Position numbers and translations under genes: made by a program
DNA from: Leucobacter aridicollis
Lineage (GTDB): Bacteria; Actinomycetota; Actinomycetes; Actinomycetales; Microbacteriaceae
Direction: 5' to 3'
Assembly: GCF_024399335.1 (NCBI RefSeq)
Contig: NZ_CP075339.1
Span: forward strand, 2,914,001-2,978,000
Length of the DNA stretch: 64,000 bases
Shown: positions 18,093 to 27,973 of the stretch, in pieces
Position numbering within the stretch: the first letter of the stretch is position 1
Layout: every line of letters begins with the position of its first letter
Notes under the pieces: model-generated
Databases searched by the model: none
Told to the model about the DNA's origin: nothing
Seen by the model: the letters and a program-made list of their open reading frames with translations, nothing else

Positions 18093-18728
18093 TTAGCCGG
18101 CCTTGCTCGTGAGCGCCTCGGCCGCCTCAGCGGCGACGCGGGTGGTGAACTCCTCGACGGTCTCGCCGGCTTCCTTCGCCGCGGCAGCAAGCTCGTCCTC
18201 GGTCATCTTCGCGAGGTCGGCAACGGAGATCGCGGGAACGGCGCCAGCGCCCTCGGGCAGCACGTAAGCCTGGTACTCCTTGAGCGTGCCATCGAGCAGC
18301 GGCACGTACTCGACGAGGTCGCCCGTTCCGTTGATCGTGAAGTACGTCTTCACGGTCTGGCCAGCCTGCAGCCCGTCGAGCGGGGTGACGAGCAACTCGT
18401 CGTCGCTGTCGGGGTTACCGAACGAGGTTGTTCCCTCGGGGGCAACGAAGTCGATAGTCGCGTCAGCGGTGTCGCTCGTCATGTTGAGCGACACGTTGGC
18501 CGGAGCGCCGGTCTCGTTGACCGCAGTGAAGACGAGGTTGAAGTTCTCGCCGGTCTCGTCAGCGACGAGCATGATGTTGCGCAGCGCAACTCCGTCTGAG
18601 GTGACCTGCACGCCATCGCTCGGGGCGTACTCGACGCCGGTAGCGTTGTGCGCGATCAGGCTGCACCCGCTCATGCCGAGCGTGAGCGCTGCTGCAAGTG
18701 CGAGTGAAGCGGCGATCCGATTCTTCAA
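18093..18728 (-). CDS. Hypothetical lipoprotein
   Basis: 211 residues if started at the TTG at 18728, which sits 5 nt after a GGAGG site and directly begins a signal peptide (KNRIAASLALAAALTLGMSGCS, lipobox MSGC). Longer ATG readings upstream overlap the divergent carD promoter and give nonsense. The mature part is Thr/Asn/Asp-rich beta-type sequence with a late Ala/Glu-rich tail (KEAGETVEEFTTRVAAEAAEAL). Similar copper-chaperone-like or DNA-modification-named actinobacterial lipoproteins exist, but I cannot assign a function. Predicted to be anchored on the outer face of the membrane. Confidence 0.8.
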   Translation of the reverse strand: MKNRIAASLALAAALTLGMSGCSLIAHNATGVEYAPSDGVQVTSDGVALRNIMLVADETGENFNLVFTAVNETGAPANVSLNMTSDTADATIDFVAPEGTTSFGNPDSDDELLVTPLDGLQAGQTVKTYFTINGTGDLVEYVPLLDGTLKEYQAYVLPEGAGAVPAISVADLAKMTEDELAAAAKEAGETVEEFTTRVAAEAAEALTSKAG

Positions 18729-18909
18729 GAGGGCCTCCGAGCCGTGTATGAACTGAAACGTGCGCGCCCGAAGCACGCAGACCTGCTTCAATACTATCCC
18801 TCGCGGGGAGTGCTTGCGACCTGCTCCGCGACGAGTCGCAAGATACACCAGCTTCCGGAGGGAGAGCTGTGGTATTCTAGTGGTTGGATTTACACCAAGG
18901 AGCAACTCG

Positions 18910-19395
18910 ATGCAATTTGAGGTCGGAGAGACCGTCGTCTACCCCCACCACGGCGCAGCCAAGATCATCGAGGTGAAGAAGCGCAAACTCGGTGGCGAGG
19001 AGAAACTCTTCCTGAAGCTTCAGGTCGACCAGGGCGACCTGACAATCGAGGTCCCCGCAGAGAACTGCGATCTCGTCGGCGTTCGTGATGTGATCGATCA
19101 GGAGGGCCTCAAGGAGGTCTTCGAGGTGCTGCGCACCCCCTTCACCGAGGAGCCAACGAACTGGTCACGCCGGTTCAAGGCGAACACTGAGAAGCTCGCT
19201 TCGGGCGACGTCATCAAGGTATCTGAGGTCGTTCGTGATCTGTGGCGCCGCGACCAGGAAGTTCGTTCGCTGTCCGCTGGCGAGAAGCGCATGCTCGCGA
19301 AGGCTCGTCAGATCCTTGTCTCCGAGCTCGCACTCGCCGAGAAGACTGACGAAGAGAAGGCTGGCCTGATCCTCGACGAGGTTCTCGCCTCGTAA
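18910..19395 (+). CDS. carD: CarD family transcription factor
   Basis: 161 residues. The N-terminal RNA-polymerase-interaction Tudor-like domain opens with [19 protein letters not shown]. The C-terminal helical DNA-binding domain carries [17 protein letters not shown] and the conserved Trp (DLWRRDQ) that wedges into the promoter minor groove. CarD binds the RNAP beta subunit and stabilises open promoter complexes, strongly affecting rRNA promoters. ATG 18910 follows AAGGAG at 18896-18901; the track-long upstream extension is not real. Its own promoter may include TATTCT at 18873-18878. Confidence 0.95.
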   Translation: MQFEVGETVVYPHHGAAKIIEVKKRKLGGEEKLFLKLQVDQGDLTIEVPAENCDLVGVRDVIDQEGLKEVFEVLRTPFTEEPTNWSRRFKANTEKLASGDVIKVSEVVRDLWRRDQEVRSLSAGEKRMLAKARQILVSELALAEKTDEEKAGLILDEVLAS

Positions 19396-19421
19396 CCCAG
19401 GTTTCGCGCTCCCGCGCTGAT

Positions 19422-19454
19422 AAGGCCCCGACGTGCTCTGCACGCCGGGGCCTT
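19422..19454 (+). terminator. carD terminator
   Basis: Stem AAGGCCCCG-A-CGTGC (19422-19436) with GCACG-C-CGGGGCCTT (19440-19454), one internal A-C mismatch and a TCT loop, ~25 bp beyond the carD stop. Confidence 0.8.
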
Positions 19455-19514
19455 GTCATGTGTTGGGCGGGGTGAGCTGCAGGCTCGTCCCGCTCACTCA
19501 ATCAATACACACAG

Positions 19515-19570
19515 AGATCTGCAGTCCGTATGCGACCTCCGCGGGCGGAAGGCATACGAACTGCAGATTT
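19515..19570. repeat. 19-bp imperfect inverted repeat between carD and proS
   Basis: Arms AGATCTGCAGTCCGTATGC (19515-19533) and its near-complement (19552-19570) match at 17 of 19 positions, and TCCGC/GCGGA can pair in the intervening 18 nt. It lies in a 190-bp interval with no gene, beyond the carD terminator, and upstream-convergent to proS. Function unknown. Confidence 0.8.
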
Positions 19571-19645
19571 CTAGTGGGACGGCCGACTGGTCAGTGGCGT
19601 TGGTTCGGCAGCGTTGGACCAGAAGTGTTGGCCCAGTGGCCGGCC

Positions 19646-21409
19646 CTAGGCGAACAGGCCAGGAACCTCCGCGAGCGCGACCTTGTCCTTCGTCCCAGCG
19701 GCGCGATCCCAGACCTCGGCGAAGCCCTCGGCCGCGTCTCGACCAACCACAACCACGCGCGGCACGCCGAGCAGCTCGGCGTCGCCGAACTTCACGCCAG
19801 GCGACACCTTGGGTCGATCGTCGAACAGCACATCGACTCGAGCGTCGGCGAGCGTCGCAACGAGATCCTCGGCGATTGCAAGCACCTCTGGGTCCTTGCC
19901 AGTCGCGACGACGTGCACGTCAAACGGTGCAATGGCCCGCGGCCACACGAGCCCGCGCTCGTCGTTGTTCAGTTCAGCGAGCGCAGCCATGATGCGCGTG
20001 ACGCCAATGCCGTAGGAGCCCATAGTGACAGTGACAAGCTTGCCATTCTCGTCGAGTACCTTCAGGCCAAGCGCCTCAGCGTACTTGCGCCCGAGCTGGA
20101 ACACGTGTCCAATTTCCATGCCGCGCGCGGTCTCAATCGGACCTGAGCCGTCGGGTGCGGGGTCACCCTCGCGCACCGTAGCGATCTCTGCGACGCCGTC
20201 AGCGGTGAAGTCACGCCCGGCGACGAGATGCGCGACGTGCTTCTCGTCCTCGTTCGCGCCCGTCACCCACGAGGTGCCGGCAACGACGCGGGGGTCGAGC
20301 AGGTACTTCACCCCAGTCGATCCCTCGAGGCCGAGCACGGGTGCATCAGCGAAGCCGGGGCCGATGTAGCCCTTCACGAGGCCCGGGTGCTTCGCGAAGT
20401 CAGCAGCCGTTGCGGGCTCGACCTCGCAGTTCGGGAACGCGACCTCGACACGCTTCATGTCCGCATCTCGGTCCCCCGGGATGCCGATGACGACGAGCGA
20501 GCGCTCGCCTTCGAGGTCGGTCACTGCGAGCACAACGTTCTTCAGGGTGTCCGCGGCGGTCCATTCGCGGCCGTCCTCGCGGGGCATCGTCGCGTTCACG
20601 TGTGCGACGAGCGTCTCAATTGTCGGGGTATTCGGCGAATCAAAAACGACAGCGGCAGGCTGGCCCTCGATTGGCAGTGCCTCGGGAACGGGGGTCTCGT
20701 AGGCCTCGACGTTTGCAGCGTATCCCCCTGCCGAACGCACGAACGTGTCTTCACCGATTGCGATCGGCAGCAGGAACTCCTCAGAGCGCGAGCCACCCAT
20801 CGCCCCAGCGTCGGCCGAGACGATGACGTACTCGAGGCCGAGCCGCGTGAAGATGCGCTCGTATGCGTCGCGCTGCTTCTGGTAAGCGGCGTTCAGCCCC
20901 TCGTCGGAGACGTCGAAGGAGTACGCGTCCTTCATTGTGAACTCACGGCCGCGCAGCAGCCCCGCGCGGGGACGCGCCTCGTCACGGTACTTGTCCTGGA
21001 TCTGGAACAACTGCAGGGGCAGGTCCTTGTAGGAGGTGACGATGTCCTTCACGAGCAGTGTGAAGGCCTCCTCGTGTGTGGGGGCGAGCAGGTGGTCGGC
21101 ACCGTGCCTGTCTTTCAGACGGAACATGTTGTCGCCGTACTCTTCCCAACGGCCAGTGAGCTCGTAGGGTTCGCGCGGCAGCATTGCCGGGAAGTGAACC
21201 TCGTGAGCGCCGGCCGCGGCCATCTCCTCGCGAACGATCTGTTCGATCTTCGCCTTCACCCGGAGGCCGAGTGGCAGCCACGCGAACACGCCCGGTGATT
21301 GGCGGCGGATGTAGCCCGCACGCAGCAGCAGTTTGTGGCTCCGCGCTTCCTCGTCAGAGGGGTCTTCGCGCAGAGTCTTGAGAAAGTATGAGCTGAGCCG
21401 TGTGATCAC
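19646..21409 (-). CDS. proS: Prolyl-tRNA synthetase
   Basis: 587 residues, the bacterial ProS type with an insertion editing domain in the middle (about residues 230-390, including [23 protein letters not shown]) and class II motifs at either side: motif 1 [24 protein letters not shown], motif 2 [30 protein letters not shown], motif 3 [18 protein letters not shown]-terminal anticodon-binding domain follows. Charges tRNA-Pro and can clear mischarged Ala-tRNA. ATG 21409 on the minus strand, divergent from the mannosyltransferase gene with a 28-bp gap. Confidence 0.96.
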   Translation of the reverse strand: MITRLSSYFLKTLREDPSDEEARSHKLLLRAGYIRRQSPGVFAWLPLGLRVKAKIEQIVREEMAAAGAHEVHFPAMLPREPYELTGRWEEYGDNMFRLKDRHGADHLLAPTHEEAFTLLVKDIVTSYKDLPLQLFQIQDKYRDEARPRAGLLRGREFTMKDAYSFDVSDEGLNAAYQKQRDAYERIFTRLGLEYVIVSADAGAMGGSRSEEFLLPIAIGEDTFVRSAGGYAANVEAYETPVPEALPIEGQPAAVVFDSPNTPTIETLVAHVNATMPREDGREWTAADTLKNVVLAVTDLEGERSLVVIGIPGDRDADMKRVEVAFPNCEVEPATAADFAKHPGLVKGYIGPGFADAPVLGLEGSTGVKYLLDPRVVAGTSWVTGANEDEKHVAHLVAGRDFTADGVAEIATVREGDPAPDGSGPIETARGMEIGHVFQLGRKYAEALGLKVLDENGKLVTVTMGSYGIGVTRIMAALAELNNDERGLVWPRAIAPFDVHVVATGKDPEVLAIAEDLVATLADARVDVLFDDRPKVSPGVKFGDAELLGVPRVVVVGRDAAEGFAEVWDRAAGTKDKVALAEVPGLFA

Positions 21410-21437
21410 TCTCCCATGCTAGCCGTAGGCTGAGCGT

Positions 21438-22955
21438 ATGCCCGTCAGTTTGCGCAGGCGTCCACGCGTATTCGCCGCCGTTGGCGTCTTCGCTGTGCTC
21501 GCCGTCGCCGCGGTACTGCGGTTCTGGGCGCTGGGACGGCCTGGCACGCTCGTCTTCGACGAGCTGTACTACGTACGCGACGCGATCACGCAGCTCGCAC
21601 ACGGTTATCCGACCACTTGGCCCGACGATGACCCGGCGATGGCTGTTCGTTTCACTGACGAGCCATCGTTCGCGGTGCACCCGCCGCTCGGCAAGTGGAT
21701 CATCGCGCTTGGCGTTGCGCTCTTCGGCGATGCATCAGGGTGGGGCTGGAGATCAGCGGTCGCGCTGACGGGGGTCGCGACTGTTGGCCTCACGATGCGC
21801 CTCGGGTGGCGGATCAGCAGAAGCGTCGGCGTCGCGCTCTTCGCGGGCCTGTTCCTCGCGATTGACGGCGTGCACGTTGTGCTCAGCCGGGTAGGCCTCC
21901 TCGATGGGATCTTGACGTTTTTCGTCGTGCTTGGGGCCCTCTTCATGTGGCGCGATCACGAGTGGGTGAGTGACCGGAGTAGGCTCACCCGCGGCGGACT
22001 GCCGGTGCTCTGGGCTCGACCGTGGCTCATCGCAGCCGCCGCCGCGTTCGGCTGTGCGGCCGCGGTGAAGTGGTCCGGACTCTATCCGCTTGCCGCGCTT
22101 CTGCTCCTCACCGCGGCACGCGACGCAACCGTGCGGTTCTCGGTCGCACGCGAGGCGCGTCGCCGACTCGGCTTGACGGCTGACCTCAGCGCACAGCAGC
22201 ACGCGAACTACGCCAGGGCAACCGGAACCGCGCTCCTCCAGGCGCTCGCCACTGGCCTGCTCGCGATCCCTATCGCCGTTGCCGTCTACGTCGCGAACTG
22301 GTTCGGTTGGATCTTTACGTCGGGCGGCTGGGGCCGGGACTCGGGGTGGCTGACTGGCCTGTGGCAGTACCACGTCGATATGTTCGCCTGGCACTCCACT
22401 CTGTCGGCTCCACACCCCTACCAGGCACACCCACTCACCTGGCCTCTCGGTCTTCGCCCAACGGCGATGTACTTTGAAGCCCTCGACAGCGGTCTCGTGC
22501 AGTCGATCACGCCGATCCCGAATGCACTCATCACGTGGGGCGGCGTCGCCGCGCTTGTCGTACTCACCTGGTGGGTGCTCCGCGCACTCCGCACCCCAAC
22601 GACCCTCGTTCGCTATCGGCCCATCGCGGCCCGCGGCGCTTACGCTGCCGCCTTCGTCGTCGTCTGCTACCTGTCGGGCTGGCTGCCCTGGGTGCTGACG
22701 TTCTCCCGGTCGGCGGTCTTCCAGTTCTACGCGGTCGTGCTCACACCCTTCTCAGCGCTCGCACTCGCCCTCGTCGTTGGCGTGATCTGCAAGCGTCGCG
22801 GCTCGCACGAGGAAACCTCGGGCCGCCGAATGGCTGTCGCGCTCTTCGTCGCGACAGCCATCATCTTCGCGGCACTGTTCTTCCCTGTCTGGTCAGGGAT
22901 GCCGATCCCTGAGGGGTTCTGGCGTTGGCACCTGTGGATCCCGAGCTGGGGGTAG
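21438..22955 (+). CDS. Dolichyl/polyprenyl-phosphate-mannose--protein mannosyltransferase (PMT, GT39)
   Basis: 505 residues, polytopic membrane protein with about ten hydrophobic segments. The PMT signature is present: VFDELYYVRDA in the first extracytoplasmic loop (catalytic Asp-Glu), HPPLGKWII, and a late HPLTWPLGLRP region. In actinobacteria this enzyme transfers mannose from polyprenyl-phosphomannose to Ser/Thr of secreted proteins during Sec export. The sequence matches the Pmt branch of Mycobacterium and Corynebacterium. Transcribed divergently from proS. Confidence 0.92.
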   Translation: MPVSLRRRPRVFAAVGVFAVLAVAAVLRFWALGRPGTLVFDELYYVRDAITQLAHGYPTTWPDDDPAMAVRFTDEPSFAVHPPLGKWIIALGVALFGDASGWGWRSAVALTGVATVGLTMRLGWRISRSVGVALFAGLFLAIDGVHVVLSRVGLLDGILTFFVVLGALFMWRDHEWVSDRSRLTRGGLPVLWARPWLIAAAAAFGCAAAVKWSGLYPLAALLLLTAARDATVRFSVAREARRRLGLTADLSAQQHANYARATGTALLQALATGLLAIPIAVAVYVANWFGWIFTSGGWGRDSGWLTGLWQYHVDMFAWHSTLSAPHPYQAHPLTWPLGLRPTAMYFEALDSGLVQSITPIPNALITWGGVAALVVLTWWVLRALRTPTTLVRYRPIAARGAYAAAFVVVCYLSGWLPWVLTFSRSAVFQFYAVVLTPFSALALALVVGVICKRRGSHEETSGRRMAVALFVATAIIFAALFFPVWSGMPIPEGFWRWHLWIPSWG

Positions 22956-22961
22956 CACCCG

Positions 22962-23882
22962 CTACCTCTCGTCTGGGGTGTAGCCAGCTACCGCGCCGTC
23001 GGGCGAGGAGTACTTCACCACGAGACTCGAGTCTTTATGCCCGAGGCCCTCGGCGATGAGGCGGTCAAATTGAGCCATGGCAACCTGCGCGCCGGGAAGC
23101 GCGACACCCAAGTCTGCGCCGGCCTGCACCGCGAGCCCGATATCCTTCCTCGCGAGCTCGGCGCTGAACGTCGCGTCGAAATTCTGGTTTGCTGCCGCGC
23201 GTTCGACGATGCCAGGCACCGGGTACCACGTCTGCTGCGCCCACGACCTGCCTGAGGAGGCCGAGACGACGTCCCAGAAGACCTGTGGGTCGAGGCCGAG
23301 CTGGAGGGCAAGCTGTGAGCCCTCTGCGCACGCCTGCTGAGCGATGAAAAGCATCATGTTGTTCGCGATCTTCGCCGCAATGCCGGTCGTCGGCCCGCCC
23401 GTCGCGAAGATGTTGCCCGCCATCGGCTCGATGAGATCGCTCACGCGCGCGACGTGGCCCGGGTCACCGCCGAGCATGAACGCGAGCGTGCCGTCTGCAG
23501 CGCCCGCAGTGCCGCCCGAGACGGGCGCGTCGACGAACGCGAATCCGCACTCCCGCGAGCCCGCGTGGCACCATGTCGACGTCTCAATGTCAACTGTCGA
23601 GGAATCAAACAGCACAGCGCCCTCCTGCGCGTTCTCCCAGACGCCCTCGGCGCCCGCATACACGTGCCTGACGTGTTCGCCCTTCGGCAGCATCGTGATC
23701 ACCGCATCGGCGGAGGCGACGGCCTCGGCGACTGTGGCCGCCGGCGTCACGCCCGCCGCCACAGCCTGCTCAAGCGCGGCCGGGCTCGGGTCTACCCCGA
23801 CCACAGTGTGTCCCGCCGAAATGAGGTGCGCGCTCATTCGCGACCCCATGTTTCCCAACCCAATCCAGGCGATTGTTGCCAT
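22962..23882 (-). CDS. 3-hydroxyisobutyrate dehydrogenase-like NAD(P)-dependent beta-hydroxyacid dehydrogenase
   Basis: 306 residues from ATG 23882, preceded by GGAGG; the frame runs on upstream without homology. Rossmann loop GLGNMGSRM (8-16), substrate motif FVDAPVSGGTAGAADG (about 117-131), catalytic lysine K171 with N175 in KIANNMMLF. The family oxidises 3-hydroxyisobutyrate (valine catabolism), tartronate semialdehyde or related beta-hydroxyacids. It diverges from the LysR gene at 24001, a common regulator/target layout. Being next to fatty-acid-like catabolic genes suits a short-chain acid role, but the substrate is inferred only. Confidence 0.87.
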   Translation of the reverse strand: MATIAWIGLGNMGSRMSAHLISAGHTVVGVDPSPAALEQAVAAGVTPAATVAEAVASADAVITMLPKGEHVRHVYAGAEGVWENAQEGAVLFDSSTVDIETSTWCHAGSRECGFAFVDAPVSGGTAGAADGTLAFMLGGDPGHVARVSDLIEPMAGNIFATGGPTTGIAAKIANNMMLFIAQQACAEGSQLALQLGLDPQVFWDVVSASSGRSWAQQTWYPVPGIVERAAANQNFDATFSAELARKDIGLAVQAGADLGVALPGAQVAMAQFDRLIAEGLGHKDSSLVVKYSSPDGAVAGYTPDER

Positions 23883-24000
23883 CGTGTCCTCCTTGACGTC
23901 TCTGGTGCTGGCTTCAGCCTGCCCAAGGACCAAGTGAGAATCAATACACAGAGACGACCCTTTCTTGCAATCGCTCCGTGCACTGACGCACAATGGCGGC

Positions 24001-24909
24001 ATGCGACATCTTCGACCCGACCTCCAGCCAGAGGCGCTCATGACGTTCCTCGCGGTCGCCCGCCTTGGACGGTACACCGCGGCCGCAGACTCGCTTGGCA
24101 TCAATCACTCCACCGTCTCCCGCCGGCTCGCGGCGCTCGAGGAGAGCCTCGGCGAGCGCGTTCTCGTTCGCACCCCGACCGGCTGGGAGCTGACCGATCT
24201 GGGGCATCAGGCAATGCTCGCTGCGGAAGAGATGGAGGCGGCCATCGGACGACTTGCCGCGCATGACAGCCCAAGCACAATCTCGGGCCTCGTTCGGATT
24301 GCCACCCCCGACGCGTTCGGCTCCGCCTGCGCGATTCCCGCCCTCGCACGGGTGCAAGAGAACCACCCAGACGTCGCGTTCGAGGTCATTGCCGCAACGC
24401 AACGCGTGCGGCAGCACAGGTCAGGCGTCGACATCGAGATAGTGGTGGGCAAGCCCGAGGTCTACAAGGCGTCGGCGCTGCGACTCTCCGGGTACACACT
24501 CGCGCTCTACGCGACCGATGACTACCTCGGGACATACGGCGAACCGCTCGCGCTCAAGGACCTCTCGGAGCACCGGCTGATCTACTACGTGGAGTCTGCG
24601 CTCCAGGTCGACGAACTCGATGCAGCACACCAGCGGCTCCCCCTCGGCAAGCCAAGCATCAGCTCGACGAGTGTCTTCGCCCATGTGTCGGCGACGCTCG
24701 AGTCCGCAGGAATCGGGATCCTCCCTGACTACCTCGCCGAACAGCACGGCGCGCTTCGACGGGTGCTCCCCACCGACTATGAGCATCGGGTGGACTACTG
24801 GGCAGTCGTGCGAGAAGAAGGATTTCGCAAGCCGGCAGTCGCACTCACGATTCAGGCGCTCGTTGACTACGCCGCCCCGAATCGGCCGGCGTCTGCCCAG
24901 AACGGGTGA
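24001..24909 (+). CDS. LysR-family transcriptional regulator
   Basis: 302 residues. N-terminal winged helix-turn-helix with the LysR pattern (ALMTFLAVARLGRYTAAADSLGINHSTVSRRLAALEESLG, about 12-50), then an effector-binding domain. ATG 24001 chosen; the upstream start at 23965 lacks support. Divergent from the hydroxyacid dehydrogenase gene (119-bp gap), which it probably controls; may also affect the transporter convergent to it. Effector unknown. Confidence 0.9.
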   Translation: MRHLRPDLQPEALMTFLAVARLGRYTAAADSLGINHSTVSRRLAALEESLGERVLVRTPTGWELTDLGHQAMLAAEEMEAAIGRLAAHDSPSTISGLVRIATPDAFGSACAIPALARVQENHPDVAFEVIAATQRVRQHRSGVDIEIVVGKPEVYKASALRLSGYTLALYATDDYLGTYGEPLALKDLSEHRLIYYVESALQVDELDAAHQRLPLGKPSISSTSVFAHVSATLESAGIGILPDYLAEQHGALRRVLPTDYEHRVDYWAVVREEGFRKPAVALTIQALVDYAAPNRPASAQNG

Positions 24910-24914
24910 CCTTG

Positions 24915-24947
24915 GGTGTCAGCTGAGGCCCATCCTCAGCTGACACC
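24915..24947. terminator. Terminator between the LysR and MFS transporter genes
   Basis: Perfect 14-bp inverted repeat GGTGTCAGCTGAGG (24915-24928 with 24934-24947), 5-nt loop, between two convergent genes. Confidence 0.85.
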
Positions 24948-24982
24948 ACCTGGCAGTGCGCAGCTCGCGCTAGGCTGCCACG

Positions 24983-26332
24983 TCAGGCGAACCGCGCGCG
25001 GTCGGCGTTGTCGAGCTGCTTCAGGTCAATACCCTTGGTCTCCCGCAGCGACACCACCGCAACCAGCGTCACGACGCATGCCGCCGCGAGGTAGACAGCG
25101 ACCGGTACGCTCGACCCTGTCCTCTTGAGCAGCTCGGCTGCGATGATCGGGGCGATAGAACCAGCCACGATCGAAGTCACCTGGTAGCCGAGCGAGACCC
25201 CTGAGTAGCGCATGCGCGTCGGGAACATTTCGGCCATGAGCGCCGGCTGCCCGGCGTACATCATGCCGTGACACAGAAGGCCAATGACGATCGCAATGAC
25301 GATGGTCACCGTGTTTTGTGTGTCAAACATCGGGAAGGCGATGAACCCCCACCCCGCGGAGAGCACGGCGCCGATCCCGTACACCACACGCCTGCCGAGC
25401 GAATCTGCGAGGCGCCCGATCAGCGGAATCGCGATGAACTGCACGGCGTGCGCGATGAGCAGGAACCCGAGGATCGGGGTCGTCTCCATTCCAACGTGAA
25501 TCGAGAGGTAGGTGATCGAAAAGGTGACGACGAGGTAGTACATGATGTTCTCGGCGAACCGAAGACCCATCGCCGTGAACACCTGGCGGGGGTAGTACCG
25601 AAACACCTCGACGAGTCCGTTCGTGCGCTTCTCGGCGACGACCTCGATCGCCTGCGACTCGGTGAAGATCGGCGCGTCTGTGACCTTCGTTCGCACGTAG
25701 TAGCCGACGGCGACAATAACGACAGAGAGCCAGAATCCGATGCGCCAACCCCAGGACAGGAACTGGTCAGCACTCAAGACACCCGAAAGCACCCACAACA
25801 CGATTGTCGCGAGCAGGTTGCCAAGTGGCAGCGCTGCCTGCGGCCAGCTCGCCCAGAAGCCACGGTGATCCTTCGGCGCATGTTCGGCGACGAGCAACAC
25901 GGCGCCGCCCCACTCCCCGCCGACGGCGAACCCCTGGAGAAATCTCAGGGTGACGAGCAGCGCCGGGGCCCAGTAACCGATCGTCTGGAATGTCGGCAAG
26001 CACCCCATGAGAAACGTGCTGAGTCCGACCAGAATGATGGCGACCTGCAGCAGCTTCTTACGACCGTACTTGTCACCGAAGTAGCCGAACACGACACCGC
26101 CGAGCGGGCGGGCGACGAAACCGACGGCGTAGGTTACGAACGCGGCAATTACCCCGTCGAGCGGCTCGTCGGTCTGCGGAAAGAAGATGAGGTTGAAGAC
26201 GAGCGTCGCCGCTGACGTGTAGAGAAAGAACTCGTACCATTCGACGACGGTTCCCGCCATCGAGGCAACGACGACTCTGCGCAGCGCCCCGAGTTTCCCG
26301 GTGGGTTCGGTGCGTGAAGAATCCGCTGACAT
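24983..26332 (-). CDS. MFS transporter, metabolite:H+ symporter (MHS) family
   Basis: 449 residues from ATG 26332; the frame extends upstream to 26611 without homology and into the next gene. Twelve hydrophobic segments, the MFS loop motif FGYFGDKYGRKKLLQV after TM2, the MHS hallmark RPLGGVVFG, and the ending SLRETKGIDL. Family members (ShiA, KgtP, ProP) import organic acids or compatible solutes with protons. Two paralogous MHS transporters in tandem next to acyl-CoA genes suggest carboxylic-acid uptake. Specific substrate unknown. Confidence 0.9.
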   Translation of the reverse strand: MSADSSRTEPTGKLGALRRVVVASMAGTVVEWYEFFLYTSAATLVFNLIFFPQTDEPLDGVIAAFVTYAVGFVARPLGGVVFGYFGDKYGRKKLLQVAIILVGLSTFLMGCLPTFQTIGYWAPALLVTLRFLQGFAVGGEWGGAVLLVAEHAPKDHRGFWASWPQAALPLGNLLATIVLWVLSGVLSADQFLSWGWRIGFWLSVVIVAVGYYVRTKVTDAPIFTESQAIEVVAEKRTNGLVEVFRYYPRQVFTAMGLRFAENIMYYLVVTFSITYLSIHVGMETTPILGFLLIAHAVQFIAIPLIGRLADSLGRRVVYGIGAVLSAGWGFIAFPMFDTQNTVTIVIAIVIGLLCHGMMYAGQPALMAEMFPTRMRYSGVSLGYQVTSIVAGSIAPIIAAELLKRTGSSVPVAVYLAAACVVTLVAVVSLRETKGIDLKQLDNADRARFA

Positions 26333-26511
26333 TGCTACCTCCTTGTAGCTCAGACACTGACTAACTTGATGCGTCCCCCGGGATGTCAATGCTGCTCGTT
26401 CCGCCACGCCCCTGCAACGGCTCTTCCCGCACCACTCATGCGCAAATTTGCACAGTGATAGGCAAGGCGCAGCTGACACCGGTACAGTGCTCGCCAGACG
26501 CCGCGTTCGCC

Positions 26512-27852
26512 CTACACCTTGCTGAGATCGATTCCTCTCGTCTCCGGCAACCGGGTCAGCGCCAAGAACGTGACTCCGCACAACACAATCACGTAGACGC
26601 TTGAGAGCCACCCGAGATCCATGCTGTTGAACAGTTGATTAAGGTACGGGGCAGAACCGCCAAACACCGCAACCGAGAATCCATACGCGATCCCGATGTT
26701 GCGCGTGCGTGTGGTTGTGGGGAAGATCTCAGACATGTAGCTCGAGAGCAGCGCGCCCGCTGACCCAACGATGAGCAACGCAACAGTCGATGCAACAAAT
26801 AGTGTCCACGCCTTGTCCGAGATAAGGTTCATGAGCGGGAACTGCGCCAGTGCCATGGCAATCGTGAATCCGTACAGCACGGGCTTTCGCCCGATCCGAT
26901 CTGACAGCCTGCCCCAGAATGGCAGCGCGATGCACGCGATGATCTGTGCAAGCACAATCGCCCAGTACGCGGACTGCGTGGCCATGCCGCGTTCAACTAT
27001 CGCGTACGTTGAGACGTACGAGCTCCAGGTGTAGTGCGCCGACGTGATGCCTGTAACCATGCCGATCAGCAGCAATACTGAAACGAGTTGCCCACGAGGG
27101 CGCCCAGCGATCGCTGCGGCAGTGACCCGGGTCGCGGGCTCGCCGTCGTCCTTAAGGAGCTCTTCGACAGCTTCCTCCGCGAACACCTCGGACTCGATCA
27201 TGCCGCGACGCAGCCACAATGCGACGAGCGCGAGGACCGCCCCCAGGAGGAACGGAATGCGCCACCCCCAAGCTGCAACTGCGCCTTCGTCAAGCACATT
27301 GGTGATCGCCCCTCCAAGGGAGTACGCAATGATTGTCCCTCCGAAGATTGCGACAAACACAACGCTTCCCCATTGACCCCGCTTGTGCCTGGGCGCGATC
27401 TCTGCGACGTACGAGTTCGCCGTCGCTGACTCGCCACCGTGTGCGAAACCCTGCACCATACGGGCAAGGAGCAACCCTACCGATGCCCAGATTCCCACTT
27501 GCGCGTAAGACGGCATCACGCCGATAGCGACAGAGGCGACGGCCATCGCAAGCATCGTGGTGATCAGGACAAATTTGCGACCCTTACGATCGGCCACAAT
27601 GCCAAAGACGAGCCCCCCGAGCGGGCGCATGAGAAACCCTACGGCGAACACCGCAAACGTTGCAAGCAGGGCCGAGACAGGGTTCTCCGGGTTGAACATC
27701 ATGCCAGCGATGAACGGCGCGAAGACCGCGTACGCGCTCCACTCGTACCACTCAAGTATCTGCCCCACACTGCTCGCGATCATCGAGCGGCGTTGCCCCG
27801 ATGATACGCGCTGCCCCTGTTCTCTCTGGATATCGACTGTCTGAGTTGTCAT
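26512..27852 (-). CDS. MFS transporter, metabolite:H+ symporter (MHS) family, second copy
   Basis: 446 residues from ATG 27852 (MTTQTVDIQREQGQRVSSG); upstream in-frame sequence overlaps the synthetase gene. Twelve hydrophobic segments with MRPLGGLVFGIVADRKGRKFVLI and the C-terminal TRLPETRGIDLSKV typical of MHS carriers. It lies 122 bp downstream of the acyl-CoA synthetase on the same strand and 180 bp before the first transporter, so the trio may be one loosely spaced transcription unit. Likely brings in the acid activated by the synthetase (inference). Confidence 0.9.
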   Translation of the reverse strand: MTTQTVDIQREQGQRVSSGQRRSMIASSVGQILEWYEWSAYAVFAPFIAGMMFNPENPVSALLATFAVFAVGFLMRPLGGLVFGIVADRKGRKFVLITTMLAMAVASVAIGVMPSYAQVGIWASVGLLLARMVQGFAHGGESATANSYVAEIAPRHKRGQWGSVVFVAIFGGTIIAYSLGGAITNVLDEGAVAAWGWRIPFLLGAVLALVALWLRRGMIESEVFAEEAVEELLKDDGEPATRVTAAAIAGRPRGQLVSVLLLIGMVTGITSAHYTWSSYVSTYAIVERGMATQSAYWAIVLAQIIACIALPFWGRLSDRIGRKPVLYGFTIAMALAQFPLMNLISDKAWTLFVASTVALLIVGSAGALLSSYMSEIFPTTTRTRNIGIAYGFSVAVFGGSAPYLNQLFNSMDLGWLSSVYVIVLCGVTFLALTRLPETRGIDLSKV

Positions 27853-27940
27853 GTCAGTGCTCCTTTGCATTGAGGTAGGTACTCGAATGGATCGTGGTCC
27901 TGTGAGGCGTTCGCGATCGTCTACACGTGGCCTTGAGCGG

Positions 27941-27958
27941 GTGCAGGCGCACCTGCAC
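27941..27958 (-). other. Small hairpin between synthetase and transporter genes
   Basis: GTGCAGGCGCACCTGCAC forms a 7-bp stem with a CGCA loop, 16 bp after the synthetase stop. No U-tract; it could be a processing site, attenuator or weak terminator. Confidence 0.4.
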
Positions 27959-27973
27959 GAAGCCTCACCCTGC

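Noticed and set aside
20228..21298. Long plus-strand frame inside proS
   Set aside because: Antisense to a complete prolyl-tRNA synthetase; no motif.
25268..26215. Long plus-strand charged frame inside the first MHS transporter gene
   Set aside because: Artefact of hydrophobic-codon complement (Asp/Glu/Arg-rich), antisense to a clear transporter.
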